A DNA stretch of 64,000 nucleotides from Eonycteris spelaea (GCA_003508835.1 PUFA01000007.1:19367001-19431000); one strand, 5' to 3'; numbered from the stretch's first letter, positions 47,604 to 60,169 are shown. Made by a program: numbers and translations. Notes: a model not told the origin generated them from the sequence alone.

Positions 47604-49784
47604 TTACATGAAATAGTTTTTTAAAGATATGGCTTTGGCAGAACAAATGGCAAACGCCATAGCACAGTTTGAAAGTCATGGCGAATATAAGGACTCTGAA
47701 GTAGGCTGGCTGCTTCTCACCATCCATGAGAGTTTAAAGAATAACAAGCTTAGGGCTTTAAATTAATGGCTCAAAGATACAGTTAGAGAACCAAGGACTT
47801 CCTGTAACTGAATTAGGAGAACATCTCATGATTGCCCTAAAATAATACCTCTTATAGCTAGTGAGTTGATGTAGCTAAAAATCATGTATAGCTTCTCATC
47901 CAGTAGGTTGCTGAGTGACAACAGATTGAATTTGCAGCCTCACTAGATTTTCTTTGTGAAATTTAGAGCAATGATTAGGAAAGATCAGAGTCCCCCCAAT
48001 TAAAATGGTGATAGAACCCAGTTGAATCTGAAGACCCTGAATCTTGTAACTCTACCAGGCCTTCTCTCACCAGGAGAAACAGCCCCTCCCATCCTGCCAG
48101 AGGGGGCTGGTCCTCTGTTGATTGCTCCATGACCATTCTCCACCTACATAGCCCCACGCATCCCCCAGACCCGTTGCTAAAGACAATCTCTATATGCCTG
48201 GGGTGCCAATTATAAAGTTTCCCTAGTAGATGCTTAGATGCCAAAATTTCCAAACTTATATATATATTAGTGAAAACCTGGGACGTATTCACAGAACTAG
48301 GTTTTAACTATGTTAGAGTAGGGAGAAAAGAAGGTAGTTTTAAAATCTGTCTGGATTTTCAGTACAGCTGTGCTTAGCAGAGAGTTTAAAGTTGGTATGT
48401 CAGCTCCAGAATCTGATAATAGTTCCATGGTTTACTTCAGTTGGTGACTGAAGCCTGGACTCACTGATAGTCAAATGAAACTGAGATACCAAAAAAAAAT
48501 ATAATGTAGGAGAAATCCAAAGACTTAGTAGCTAGGCGTGTTGAAGTGGATTTATCTCACGTGATTGGCTTTACCCGCTAGCCGTTAGCTATATCCCACG
48601 AGACAGACCCAAACGGCTCTTCTTTTTTCACTAAGATATAAGGAAATAACATTGATAAGAACAGCCTCAACACCCTTCTTAAGTGTGATAGTTGTGTAGT
48701 AGTCCACTATATGCAGGACGATGACGTAAGATACTTCCATTGAAATGTATTCCTGGGTTTTAATGGGGTAATAAAATCCTAGCATTGGCTCTGTAGTGAC
48801 ACTTAGTGACCGTAAGCAAAGTGGACATAGAAGGCAACAGGACAGGAGTGAAGAATTAGACTGACACACAGGGATCTCTGGTGATGACTAATCGATTATG
48901 AATACCAAGAAACTAAAATATATTTGCATTAAGTATTGCATTAATGCAATAAAGGTATTACATTAAGGTCCCACCAGATCTGTAGAATTAAAAAAAAAAC
49001 AACAACAAACAAAAAACAGAGAGCTAGAGATCTGACAAATAAAGCCTCAGGACATCAGAAGGTCATAGGTTTTCACTAAATTCCCAGACCTAAGTCAGGT
49101 GAATAGAAAAACTGTGTTCTCTGTACTATAGGACATTGCAATTTATACTGTAAATCCTCCTAATTTCCCCCTGAAGGGATTGTGGTCATTTAGTAGAGTG
49201 AGTGTGCACTGGGAAAAGAGGAAAAACAGAATTTTCAAGGCTTATTACTAGCTCTGAGATAATGCCTATTTCCTGGTCATGGGTTGAGTGGGAATTATAT
49301 AATGAACGTCAGGAAATAAATGGAGTTTGTGCGCAAACAATTTTATAGTGGCCAAATAGTGTCATATCCAGTTTGTCATTATTCCTCTAGGCCTTGAATA
49401 TATAGTTGGAATATATGTACTCAGCAACCTTCCCGATCTATGAATTAAGGGCTGTCACGATAGGAAGGAGCACGTGAAAACTCCTGGCGAGCATCTCCCT
49501 CACAAACTAGGAAATCAAAATCAATGCCACATTTCTAGGAGAATCACAAAAATTAGTGCCATCACTGAAGACTTGAAAAATGCAAGACTGATGACACAGT
49601 GGTGTGCTGGAATCCGCTTGTACAGGCTCAGGAGAATTGTCATCTATTCACAAGAACTGTTATGAGATTATTAACACTACCCACAACTTTATCTTCAGTG
49701 ATGTCACCTAGGCAGCTTGAAATTGGCCATGCTGGGACTATTTAAATCATGGAAATTGTCAAATACTACAAATTAGGATTTCTG
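47604..49784. other. Intergenic, no gene recognised
   Basis: AT-rich with short A-runs (about 48490 and 48990). Short ORFs show no features. Confidence 0.5.
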
Positions 49785-49804
49785 CCCCTCCCCCCCCCCC
49801 CCTT
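49785..49804. repeat. Poly(C) tract
   Basis: A run of 13 or more C. Length is uncertain in any assembly. Confidence 0.9.
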
Positions 49805-49999
49805 TCAGAGATCCAGTTTATAGCAAACCGTTGTCTATCTCTATCACATCCTCATTTAACTCACCTGTTTGGCTTGGGCAGATTATCTTGCACTTGGAGA
49901 ATGACAGCAGATTTTGTAAGGGCAATCAGATTGTGATTTCAATCATAGTTCCTGTTCTAGATCTGGTCTATTTACTGCACCGTATCAATAGAGCCTCTG

Positions 50000-50545
50000 A
50001 TGCCTACTGTGGATGGATGGAACATGAATGCATGTTATTCACAAGAGCTACGATATGGAATTAACCTAAATGTTGATGGACAAATGGAGAAAATATGATA
50101 TATATGTACACACACATATGCACACACTCACACACACAATGGAAAACTATTCAGCCATAAAAAGAAGGAATTCTTGCCATATACGACAGCATGGATGAAT
50201 CTGGAAGGCATTATGCTAAGTGAAATAATCCAAGCACAGAAAGACAAATACTGCCCAATCTCACTAATATATGGAATCTAAAGTAGTCAAACTCATAGAA
50301 ACAGAGAGTGGAATGGTGATCGTCAGGGCTGGGCAAGCATAGAATGAGGAGATATTGGTCAAAGGGTACAAAGTTTCAGTTATGCAAAATGAACAAATTC
50401 TGGAGCTCTAAACTACAGTAGGTGACTATAGTCAATAATACTGTATCGTATACTTAAAATTGACTAAGAGGATAGATCTTAAGTGTTCTCACACACAGAA
50501 GGAAAGAAAGAAAGAGAGAAAGAAAGAGAGAAAGAAAGAAAGAAA

Positions 50546-50576
<31 letters not shown>

Positions 50577-50815
50577 AAGAAAGAAAGAAAGAAAGAAAAA
50601 AAAAGGAGGGAGAGAGGGAGGGAGGGAGGAAAGGAAGGAAAGAGGAAGGAAGGAAGAAAAAGTAAAGAGAACGGAGAAAATTAACTGTGAGGTGATAGAT
50701 ATATTACTAGCTTGATTGTGGTGATCCTTTCAAAATGTATACATATAAACAACACATTGTATACCTTAAATAAATACAACTCTTATTTGTCATTTATACC
50801 TCAACAAAGTTGAAA
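50000..50815 (+). mobile_element. L1MA-like LINE 3' end split by a GAAA microsatellite
   Basis: The ORF2 end (aactattcagccataaaaag, acgacagcatggatgaatct) and 3' UTR (gtacaaagtttcagttatgc, gtatacttaaaattgactaa) lead to the tract at 50497. After it the same element resumes (ttactagcttgattgtggtg, acctcaacaaagttgaaaaa). Confidence 0.82.
50497..50662. repeat. 166-nt pure polypurine tract, (GAAA)n/(GGGA)n
   Basis: There is no pyrimidine from 50497 to 50662. GAAA units dominate, with a GGGA/GGAA-rich 3' third. The Lys/Arg/Glu-rich open frames across it are repeat artefacts. Confidence 0.97.
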
Positions 50816-51169
50816 AAAGAAAATTATTAACATGGCTAAGGAAATTTCTTCCAGTATCATATAGACAGATTAGCATACTGTCCAATAGAACCGAATTGAC
50901 CCATAACCGGTATTGTTTATTATGTATTATTATTGAATGTAATGCACAACCTCATTCTCTTTGATGGACTGTACATACATTTGGATACTAAAGTTCTTTG
51001 CAATTAATATAATTATAACTAAAAGTACATACTATTGTACCAATGGGGACATCTATGTAGACTGTAAAATGAAAAAGGTAACCCCTATATATGTCCAGCT
51101 TACAAAATCAGGTGATAATCAAATGAAATCATTTATATAAAGGAGCATTGCAAACTTTAGTGTTCTGCC

Positions 51170-51455
51170 TGGCTAAACTTAGTGTCACTTCCTCAAAGGA
51201 GGTTTCTTGAATGCTGCACCCTTTATCCATATCCTATTATATGCCCTTAGAGAAACTTACAGCTATTTTGCCAAAGTTTATCCTAGTTTCTACCTATATT
51301 TTTGTATTTGTGTCTATGTGATTAATGCCTTTCTCCTGCACTACATTAAAAGCATTTGTCTGTTTTCCCACCACTGACTCCCCAGTCTCTAATGGAGTAC
51401 CTGCATAAAGTAGAAACTCAGTAAACATTTATTTAAATAAACAAATAAACCGAGT
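51170..51455 (+). repeat. L2-like 3' end
   Basis: The stretch cacttcctcaaaggaggttt then agtagaaactcagtaaacat and a TAAA-rich end is typical of an L2 3' terminus. Confidence 0.6.
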
Positions 51456-51614
51456 GCTACTCCTTGACATTTGCAACGAGACCAACTTATCTAGATGAAG
51501 GGACTTTTTACTATTATAGAATTCATGTCATAAGTCTCATCCAACCAAGTCTTGGTGATGGCTTTGAGTTTATATTAACCTCATGCTATAGTTGCAACTT
51601 CATGCCATTTATTA

Positions 51615-52075
51615 GATTATTGTGTTGGTCAGGGTCCCAGCAGGAAGTGTGTAGCCCTCTCAGATGGGTTAATTGAGAGTTAAATAGTGTGGGTAGGGTT
51701 AAAGAAAGCCAGCAGGGAATGGAGCTAGCGCAGTGGGGAACTGGTACCATTCCAAGCCCTGTGGGGGCAAAGGGAGGGGTACACACCAGAATCTGGAGAG
51801 AGCTGCTGTAGCACATCACCACTTGACAAGAGCTGTGGTTTTAGGAGAGGGTTGCAGCCAGCACATGGAGACTCAGCTGGAAAAGAGCCACAGAACAAAT
51901 ATCCCAACTTCACTCTCCTCCCACCTTCCAGTCTCTTGTTGGCTGAATCTACTAGAAACCAAGAAGTCCTGAGAGCCCACTGATGCATCCATAAAAATAG
52001 GCCTCCACGCAGAATGGTGAATGGATGGAGAGAAGATCTAGAGGAGAAAATAAAAATATCTAGCCCAAATCCGAG
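51615..52075. mobile_element. LTR-like dispersed repeat, family uncertain
   Basis: It runs from ggtcagggtcccagcaggaa through gggtagggttaaagaaagcc to gggagatgatctagaggag-like end sequence, and resembles a mammalian ERVL-type LTR I cannot name. A related piece may lie at 62240-62500. Confidence 0.45.
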
Positions 52076-53518
52076 CCCACGTAAACACTGTTACTTAACT
52101 GAGAACTTCTTTGCTTTTTCTATTTTTCGCTGATGCCAGGCCTGCTGCTCCCCACAATATCCAGTTGTAGATGGATATTGTCGTTGTAGATGGATAGTTT
52201 CCTCTCCCTCTGTCTCTCAAATTTCAGTTTGAAGTTACTTTAGTCAGCTGGGAGATTTTCCTGCAAAGCACCATTGTCAAGATCCCCTTCAGATGTCCCC
52301 TGTCCTTGGTAGAAAGTACTTTTATTACTGTAAGTCTTGGTCCAGAAGACCCAGTTCTGATCTTTCCAAGGGCTTGCTTTCTCCATCACTTACCACATGC
52401 AAAAGTACGTGTGATGCAAACGTCATTTGGTCTTGCCTTTCAAGCTCTCACCTCACCCCCTGCAACTCCTGCAGCTTCCCAGGGCTTCCAAATGCCACGG
52501 TTCCATTGGGAAGTAGCTACTTTCCCTACCCCGTCGTCTCCCTGAGGCCCAAAGTATGCAAGCCAACTGAAAGCTTTCCGTCTCAAGGATGTGCGCCAAC
52601 ACAATTCTTGCTCTGGGGAGCAGGTCCCCTAGATACCCTCATGCATTTCCTTCCAACTCTGAAATCCTGGGGTTCAAAGGCTCTGTCTCCTCATCTCTGT
52701 CTCAATTTCTGGCTCCACAGTGCTACACCCAGGCCACCTGACCTTTCTCTCTCCTGACTTCAGTGCTCGGCGCCTTTTGCTTCAACCAAAGACTCTGAAG
52801 CTACTGGCTATAGAAGATTCTGAGCCACATGGCCACAGGCTGCATATTCCTCCCTACCTGAGTTTGAGCATTTCCTTTACCGTCTTATAAACGTCTAAAA
52901 TCTAAGTTGTCATGCCACTGCCCTCGCTTCTGGAATCTGATCTCCATGTTCCTCGATGGCAGCTGCATTTCTCTTCCCGCACTTTCAGAGAGATTGTGTC
53001 CCTCTCCCGCATGACCTTCCCCACTGGGTCAGCAGAGGAGGAAGAAGCAGGGACTGCGGGATCTCCAAGTCTCCCAGCCCCAAACAGGCTCAAACCGCTG
53101 TACAGGAGGACAGTGTGTTTGGAAGGAGCGCCCATGGGTAGCGGTCTCTATCTAAACAGCCTGTCCTAGCGGACTAGTGGATGAGTTCCTCTCCAAAGCA
53201 GGGAGCCCTTGGCCCTAGGATGAGGTTTTGGGGTTCAGAGGAATGTAGGGATGGGAGGGGGCGGCCAGGTAAGGGTGCTGGCCTGCTCTTCCTCTGAACC
53301 AGGGACACCCAGTTGCCCCTCCCAGTTGCCCCTCCTGCCTGCTGGGGTTCCCAGCCTTTCATTGAGATGAGTTTTTTTTCTCTCCCTTCTAAAGCTTTTA
53401 AACATTAAAAAGAAAAACGCCAAATCCAGAACTCCAAACACAATGAAAAAACAAAGACATGAAGAAAAATAACAAGAGATAAAAGCTCTCAGTCCCAGCC
53501 CCAGACAAGAAGCCGCTC
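52076..53518. other. Intergenic, no gene recognised
   Basis: It includes a perfect 10-bp hairpin at 52154-52181 and a 13-bp tandem pair at about 53308-53333. The 154-aa frame at 52293-52757 shows no domain. Confidence 0.5.
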
Positions 53519-53645
53519 TGACGTCCTTGGGCGCCCGGAGGTGTTAACCCTTTGCTGCCGGGCGAAGCCACCTCCCTCCCGGCGCTCGGCCCCACCCCGC
53601 CCGCTTTTCGCGGAGAGCCATGGTCGTCGCCTTCAGGCGGGCTCT
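53519..53645. promoter_or_regulatory. Small CpG-rich cluster
   Basis: A short GC-rich block with many CpG (gggcgcccggag, gccgggcgaagc, cccggcgctcgg, ttttcgcggaga). It is too short for a standard CpG island on its own and no adjoining transcript is evident. Confidence 0.4.
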
Positions 53646-54505
53646 GGGTACATGGCTTCAGTTCTCTATTTTTGCCAAACCTGCACGAGCTCATCTCTAC
53701 CGCACCCGCCCCCACCCTCGCGCCCCGCAACCCTCCCCTCAACCTTTTGTCTCCGCGCCTCCTTCCGACACCAGAGCGTCAAAGAAATCACCCTGCTGAA
53801 ACTGAACCATAAGCCAGACTCTTTGGGGGCACGAAATGGACGCCTCGTGTGTGCTTCTCACTATCACAGACTCTCTCCATTAGCGAGAGACATGGATGCC
53901 TTCTGCATCCCATCTTCGTGCCATTAATGACAGCTTTTGTTGTCGTGTAGGCGGAAAGCAGTGGACAAAGACCCCAGATGATTTAAGCCACACCCCTTAC
54001 CTCCTCTGAGAGCCCGAAGGGAGGGTCCTCCGAGGAGGAGAGAGCAGGGGATCTTTTTAGAGCCCCCATGTTCTAAAGCAAATGCCAAGTCGACAGTGCG
54101 GTTTACGAGCAACAGCGTTTGCGCCTCTCCATTAAAATTACGTTGGTCTCAATTTTTAAACAAAAGGGAATTTGGGTTGAGGTTGCTGGGTCCCAGGACA
54201 GCACTGTGAGATCATAGGACCTGCAATCCTGCAGCAGAATAGACATGCTAGTAAAATCTGGCTGGAAGGCGGTCACATCCACCCTGCCCCTAGCCCATGC
54301 CAGAGGCAGCCCCAGTGGGTCTCAAACACCAGCCAGGAGCCAGTTGCTCCCAGAATTGCAGTGAACTGGGGAATGGGGGGTGGAGGTGTGGGGCTTAACT
54401 GGAGCCACACGTGGGTGGGAGGCCATACTCCGGGACTGTGGATGGAAACACTTTGGAAAGCACACTTCCCCAGGGCTGACTGGGCTGAAGCTGTCATTTA
54501 GGTCA

Positions 54506-54695
54506 GCGGTCCCCAACCTTTTTAGCACCAGTGACCTGTGAGAATCTAATGCCTGATGACCTGAGGTGGAGCTGAGGTGGTGAAGCTAGTGCTGGCGAGT
54601 GGCTGCACTAGTGAGATGACACTTAGCTCTCTGGCTGGCTGCTCACCTCCAGCTGTGCTTCCCTGTTTGTGGCCCAGGGGTTTGGGACCCCTGAT
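54506..54695. mobile_element. hAT-type element with terminal inverted repeats, internally deleted
   Basis: The left end (gcggtccccaacctttttag) and right end (gggtttgggacccctga) are complementary termini of a known mammalian hAT family (ggtccccaacc...ggttggggacc). Internal blocks gagaatctaatgcctgatga and ggctgctcacctccagctgt are retained, while most of the 5' interior is missing. Confidence 0.7.
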
Positions 54696-54989
54696 TTAAA
54701 ACATGAGTCAGGACCAGCTTGTTTGTCCCAGTCCCTCAGGTGGGGTAGTGTCTCATGGAAAGGGAGATTTGGGGAAGGAAAGAAATATGTGTTAGACACC
54801 AGGAGTTTATTCAAGAGGCTCTGTTACAGTGGAAAGCACATACACACAAAAATTTATTCTTTCAAAACATATCGACGCATCCTAGTCACTTGTCCTGGGA
54901 ACACATTGGTGATAATGACAGACACACCCTTGTTCTCAGGGATGTTAGTCTAGAGGGAAAGGCTACACACTAAGGATCTAGCTTACAGT

Positions 54990-55210
54990 CCTAGTTCCCA
55001 GCCTCGACCTCCCACTCAGTTACTGATCTCACTTTTTGCAACACTGTGATAAACTGGATTAGTTTTTCAGTATATTTCTCTGCCAACTGATGTTGGCGTT
55101 GCGGCTTGTTTTGACCAAAGGAATGTGGGCAGAGCCAGTTCTGAGCCAAGGACTAAACACTACACAAGGTTTTACTATAGTTCAGGAATCAATCAAAACA
55201 CCTATTTGTT
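54990..55210 (+). repeat. Possible MLT1 fragment
   Basis: The stretch gttttgaccaaaggaatgtg then gcagagccagttctgagcca resembles the central part of an MLT1 LTR. Confidence 0.4.
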
Positions 55211-55869
55211 CTTATCAGCATTTGAGGGCATTTTTGTCACATAGTCCTCTTGGCCAAGAGGCGTCTCTCTTTTAATACCTAAAACAGGATAGAAAGTGAT
55301 GGAAGAAGAAGGTGGGAATGAGGCCTTTATTGACCAGGCTCACCAGGAGAGACAGGCTGGGTTGCTGAGACCCACGTGGCCATCGGAATGATCTAGAGAC
55401 ACTCAAAACTGCTTCATGAACACAAGCTGGAAACCTTAGAAGACTTGACAGCTGCAGTGCCCGCTCTGGTTGCTCCCCATGCATAGTCACCACCGTTCAG
55501 CCTCTAAGGCATCAAGAATTGCATGGCGATCTGCTAATTTTTTTGTTTGTTTCAGAGTTTATGGAGAAGAGTCTTTTTAGGTAACTTGGGTCCATTTTCT
55601 TTGGGAAGACATACAACAATAAATCAGCATCCTTCTGCCAGTGACAATCCTTGAAACAGGGCTGAGGGCAAGCCACTAAAAGAGATTCCCACATCAGAGG
55701 GCAGGGTGGATGGAGAATGGTGCCCTACACTATGCAGACACAGGGGAAATGATGTTGAATGGGAGGTGACTGCTTGTCTTTGAATGTACCAGGCAGGCAG
55801 TGTCATGCCTCCGTGACTGTTGCCCATGAGGCTGAAGGAATATCCTTCCTGCCTTGTCTATTCACCTGC

Positions 55870-56290
55870 CCCAGTTCTAATCTGCTTTTGCCATTCACCA
55901 ACTCTGGGAGGTTATGGTAGGTTGCACTGTTACACAGATATTCACCACGCCTTCTTCACTGGCCTGGCCCTCTGGAAGATTATACTTCCTGCTCCATTTA
56001 TGAACAGCTAACTTAATCACATGACTTGCTTTGGCCAATGAGAGTGGAAGTGACATATAACACTTGAGAGCAGAAGCCATTATATGGCTCTCCCATCTCT
56101 ATTTCCCTCTGCCATTGAGACCAGCCAGTCCCACACAGGGACTGCCCCTTCCCCTTTGGGTCCACAATTAAGAGAGCATGAAGGGGAACCACAGGAAACC
56201 TCTGGTGGTTTAAAATCTTGATTGTTTTAGCTACTTGAGATGTTGGAGTCAGTGGTTACTGCAGCAAATGTAGCCCGAGTTGGCTGATGC
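55870..56290 (+). mobile_element. MLT1-type LTR (MaLR, solo)
   Basis: The central signature catgacttgctttggccaat then gagagtggaagtgacatata, with a glycine-codon-free end near gtggttactgcagcaaatgt, fits an MLT1 LTR in forward orientation. It carries no coding sequence. Confidence 0.65.
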
Positions 56291-57929
56291 CTCCCCAGGG
56301 CAGATTCCAGCAGCTTCTTCCCTCATTGCATCCTATGAGCAATCCAGTTATAACAATTATCTCACTGAAGATAGAATCCTTCACTGTCTTCTCAATGGAC
56401 CCCAAATTCCCTACCATTAGAGCCGTATCATTTTACCTGGGTTTCCCCAGTGCCTTGCAGGAGGCGTGGAACACAGTGAGCTCTCAAAAAACACGCATGA
56501 ATAAATAAGTGTTCAAAGAATCCTAAAACTCTGCACTGTCCTTTCCTCCCAAAGGAGAGCAATCCTCCCCTGATGCCCTTTGCATATTTGCACATAAACC
56601 CTTCTTCAAGATGATATCAGGTGAAAAAATTAAATCAAATCAACGAACAAGCTGCTGCTAAACTGTATAAAATTGCTATCTGAAGTAACAGGAGCTCTGA
56701 GAAGTGTGGCCTGGAAAGCAGCGGGCTTTCTGAAGAATGTCAAGTTTCTAAAGTTAAAGGCACCAGATTCAACACATCCAGTAGGTCAGCGCAGGGGAGG
56801 GACCACAGGGAACCGAACCATCCGCTCAGACTTCTGTTTTGGGGCTGATAGAGCTTGTCCGCAAGGCAGAGTTCTAAAGGGCCTATCCAGGTCAAGCTCC
56901 TAGCCAGTGGCTCTCTCTGGAATCTGGATGCTCAGCTCAGAAATCTAGCCGTTTTCTCTCTCCTGATGAAACCAGCCCAGACAACTGCCACCTTGGACAG
57001 AGGGCCTCCAATCTGTCTCTCAGGGCTGTGTCCAGAATCAATCACCAGCTAGGGGAGGGGCAAAACAGCTCTCATACATTCTTTCCCTTAGAGTGAGCCC
57101 ACACCCTCTAGTGCGGGTGTTACCAACAGGAGGGCACAGTCTGATTTCTGAGTACCTCTTGCTTTTCATAATATTTATTTTCTCACCCTGCCTCTGTGTG
57201 TATCCAACACACACTGCCTTATCTCTGACCCTGCGTCAGAAGCCCTGTAACCCAGAAGAGGCAGCCCCAGGCGAGGCCTTGCTGCCCAGTTACCAGAGGC
57301 AGCAATTGCGTCTTCTGGGTGCTGAGCGGAACCAAACCACAATATTTACCCCGGGGGCGGACACACGTGCTGGGTGATCAACGGCAGCAAGGTGGAAATG
57401 AGATGATGTTTTGGTTCCATCTCCTGCATAGTTCCTGTTTGTTTTTCCACTGTCCTGTTCCAGGAGGGTGCACACTGAAGGGGCCGTGTGGACAGTCTGT
57501 GTTGCCCCGCTGCCCTCACCATTCCCCTCAGTTCCAGCACCCCTGTGGGAGCCCAGAGGCGGAGTGATGGTCATTATCAATGCCCTCCGAGGCAACCAGG
57601 TGCATGATGGAGACACCAGTGTTCCGTAGTGTGGATGGGGACACAGGGGCTGGGCCTGAGAATGACCTGGCGTGGCAAGCCAGGGTCATTGAAAGTGGAG
57701 GTAGGTATGTGGGGTGCCTGTCGGCTTGGCAAGCCCGAGGGTGGGCATACACAAGGGACAACGCTAGAAGCCCACCCCACCCCCCGGCCCAGAGCGCACG
57801 CTGCGGAATTCTGCCAGCACGAAGCAGAGTCACGAGCAGAGCCAGAGCAGCAGGGCGGGCAGGACATCTTCAGCGCCGGGAGAGCACGAGTGCGTGGGTG
57901 GATGGGGGAGGGGCTCGCATCCGACTGCA
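56291..57929. other. Intergenic approach to the CpG island, no gene recognised
   Basis: GC content rises from about 57200. No splice-phased coding segments found. Confidence 0.5.
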
Positions 57930-58410
57930 CCCCACGGCTCTAGCCCGCATCCTTGCTTCGACTCGCCCCAAATCTAGAAAAATAAAAGATCGTCCCAGAG
58001 AGCCTTTGGAGGGACTGGGGCTTCCAGAGCGGAGGGCGTCTTGCAGCACGGGGACCCGCCCCTCCATCCCGCGCCGCCTCCCCCCTTTCTCCTCTTCGCT
58101 CTGCTCCCGCTCCCCGGACTCCGCGGCCCGCCCCCGCGCGGGAGCTCTCAGAGCGGAGGCGGCGCGCGCAGCGGTGCGGGGCGGTGGCGCCAGGAGGGGC
58201 GGCGCGGGGAGGAGGGGGGAGCGGGGGCGGGCGCTGCGCTCCTACGCAAGCAGCGCGAGAGGGGATCCTGGGCGTAGGCCCCGCCCCCTCACGTGCCCGC
58301 GGCGCAGGGCCGCGTGCCACCCGCGTGACTGGCGGGCCCCGCCGGCTGCGCGGTTTCCACGCGTGGGAGGGAGGCCGCGGGGGCGGGGGCGGACAGGTCT
58401 GGGCAGGCTG
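57930..58410. promoter_or_regulatory. Orphan CpG island, candidate promoter
   Basis: Very dense CpG over about 480 bases, with several GC boxes (ggggcggg/cccgccccc type), an E-box CACGTG at 58290-58295 next to a GC box (ccgccccctcacgtg), no TATA box, and an inverted repeat gcgctgc/gcagcgc at 58231-58256. It lies about 23 kb past the end of TTC17. Such islands usually mark promoters, so an unannotated non-coding RNA or an alternative upstream promoter of a neighbour is possible. The direction is not evident. The open frames across it are composition artefacts. Confidence 0.75.
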
Positions 58411-60169
58411 TAGGAGAGGCTGCCCTCTGCAGCTGCCTTCTCCCCACAGCCCCAATTTTGGAATCCCCCCTCTTTCTACCCAGAAGTTTGGGGCTGGGGG
58501 CCTTGCTAAGCTCTGCTAGCTCGAATTAGGGGGCGGTTGGAACTCGAGGAAAGGAGGTCTCCCTTCCCCAAACTGCACCTACTCCTGCATTTCAGGGATG
58601 GAAGCGAAAGGGACTCCTTCCCAAGTGAAGAGCCGGTTCAAGAAGTTAACTCTAAGCTCGGCTTGGGAGGGAGGTGAGAAGAAGAGGTTTTGAAATGAGG
58701 AGCGGGGTCCCCACGGCCCTTCTCGGCCTCATTTACTGCCACTGCGCTAGCTACCGCACCGGCTCGTGCCAGGCATGGCGTCGTGGGTGGGCCTCCACCG
58801 TCAGGCTCTTGCGTTCATTTGAGTCACGTGTCTTGTCTTATTGAGCTTGGGCCCGGCTCTGAGCTTAACGCTAGAGCAAGACTCCGCCATCTGCCTTCTT
58901 CCTGGGTCAGTGACCTCACTGACTCCCCGGCCCTCAACCCCCCTCCCGGAAGTGGTAGACGAAGCATTTGGAAAGAAGCAGTGAGCAATGGAGGCCAAGG
59001 ACAGGCCGAGCACCAAATTGAGTGTCCACAGCAACAGAGAAGGTAACCCATCATCTGTGCCTTTGCAATGTGTCCTTAAGTGACCCATGTTCCTGCAAGG
59101 TGTCAGGTGCCGAAAGAGTCCACGTGGCCCTGTTGTCGTGTTGAAACTTGTGTCTCGTTGGTTGCTATTTCCAATGGCTGGTGAAATGGGAGGGCCCTGC
59201 CAGGGGGAAGCATTCTAGAGCAGAAGCCCCTAAGGTGAGTAAAAGTCTCTGTGAAAAGTGATGTGTATATATATAGCGAGGCACAGAGCCTGGGAGCCAG
59301 GAGCCACCTATTTATGCTGGCGCGGGTATGAAATGTGGAAGGGAGGACCCTGAATCTGACCCAGGCTCACTTCCTTGTCTCTCTGTGGGAAATTATGGGC
59401 CTGCTGTGTTCTTTCCAACGTGGATTATATCCCCTGGAGCAAAGGTAGTTCCCCAGGATGGTTGTCCTGTGGAAGGCAAATCCTAAATGTGTCCAGAACT
59501 TAAGTGCGTTCATATCTGGGAGGGCTAGGGAAAAGGAAGAGGAACAGAGGCAGGGAGAGGGGTCTCCTTTGGCTGTGTGTCTTGATGTCAGTTTATCTGG
59601 ACAACTGCCTTTCTACCCTTGGCTCTTCAGGAGGCCGCTTGGCTCTCAACACTCACTTTATTAGGTACGGATGAGGGTGGTCAATATAATTGAATGGCTA
59701 TTGAGTGCCAGACACTGGAGAAAACAAAGGAAGTGCAGGGTAAGGTCCTTGACAGGAAGAAATTTATATCACATGGAGGAAGTCCTACATTCTTGAAATA
59801 CATACTTAAGGAAATGCGAATGGGTATATGAGGTTAAGAGCCAACATGAGTGGTGTGGATAAGTGCTTGCTTTGATAGCAATAGAGGCCAAGGAGCCAGA
59901 GAAGAAGGGGAGGATGTGAATAAATTGTCAGGAGCAGCGAAGGTGCCTAGGTGTGGAGAACTATGTGAACAAAGGCAGAGGGTAAGGGATGGTTGTGGCC
60001 AGCCCAGTGGTCACGGGGAAGGCTGGTTTGGCGGGAACAAAAGATTCATTATTAGTGAAGGTCAAAGATCTTAATGAATGAATCTCCCGAACCCCAAAGC
60101 AGAAGTGTCTGGGTTCACCTGCATCCCCAAGTTGCCCAGTACTCTCTAAAACTGAGCTCTGATTATAAA
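58411..60169. other. Intergenic flank of the CpG island
   Basis: Mixed GC, no recognised gene. Around 59690-59740 a gagtgccagacactggag motif resembles an ancient repeat. Confidence 0.45.

Noticed and set aside
50460..50684. Lys/Arg/Glu-rich open frames
   Set aside because: Translation of the GAAA microsatellite.
52293..52757. 154-aa open frame
   Set aside because: Ser/Pro/Leu-rich, no domain, and a second overlapping frame of 79 aa. No sign of coding bias.
57580..58413. 277-aa open frame on the + strand, with long frames on the other strand too
   Set aside because: It lies across the CpG island, where stop codons are rare by composition. It is Arg/Ala/Pro/Gly-rich, has no domain, and long frames exist on both strands.
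57200..59000. Search for miR-129-2 or miR-670 hairpins, expected somewhere downstream of TTC17
   Set aside because: I looked for their mature sequences by eye around the CpG island and elsewhere and did not find them. They probably lie beyond the window.
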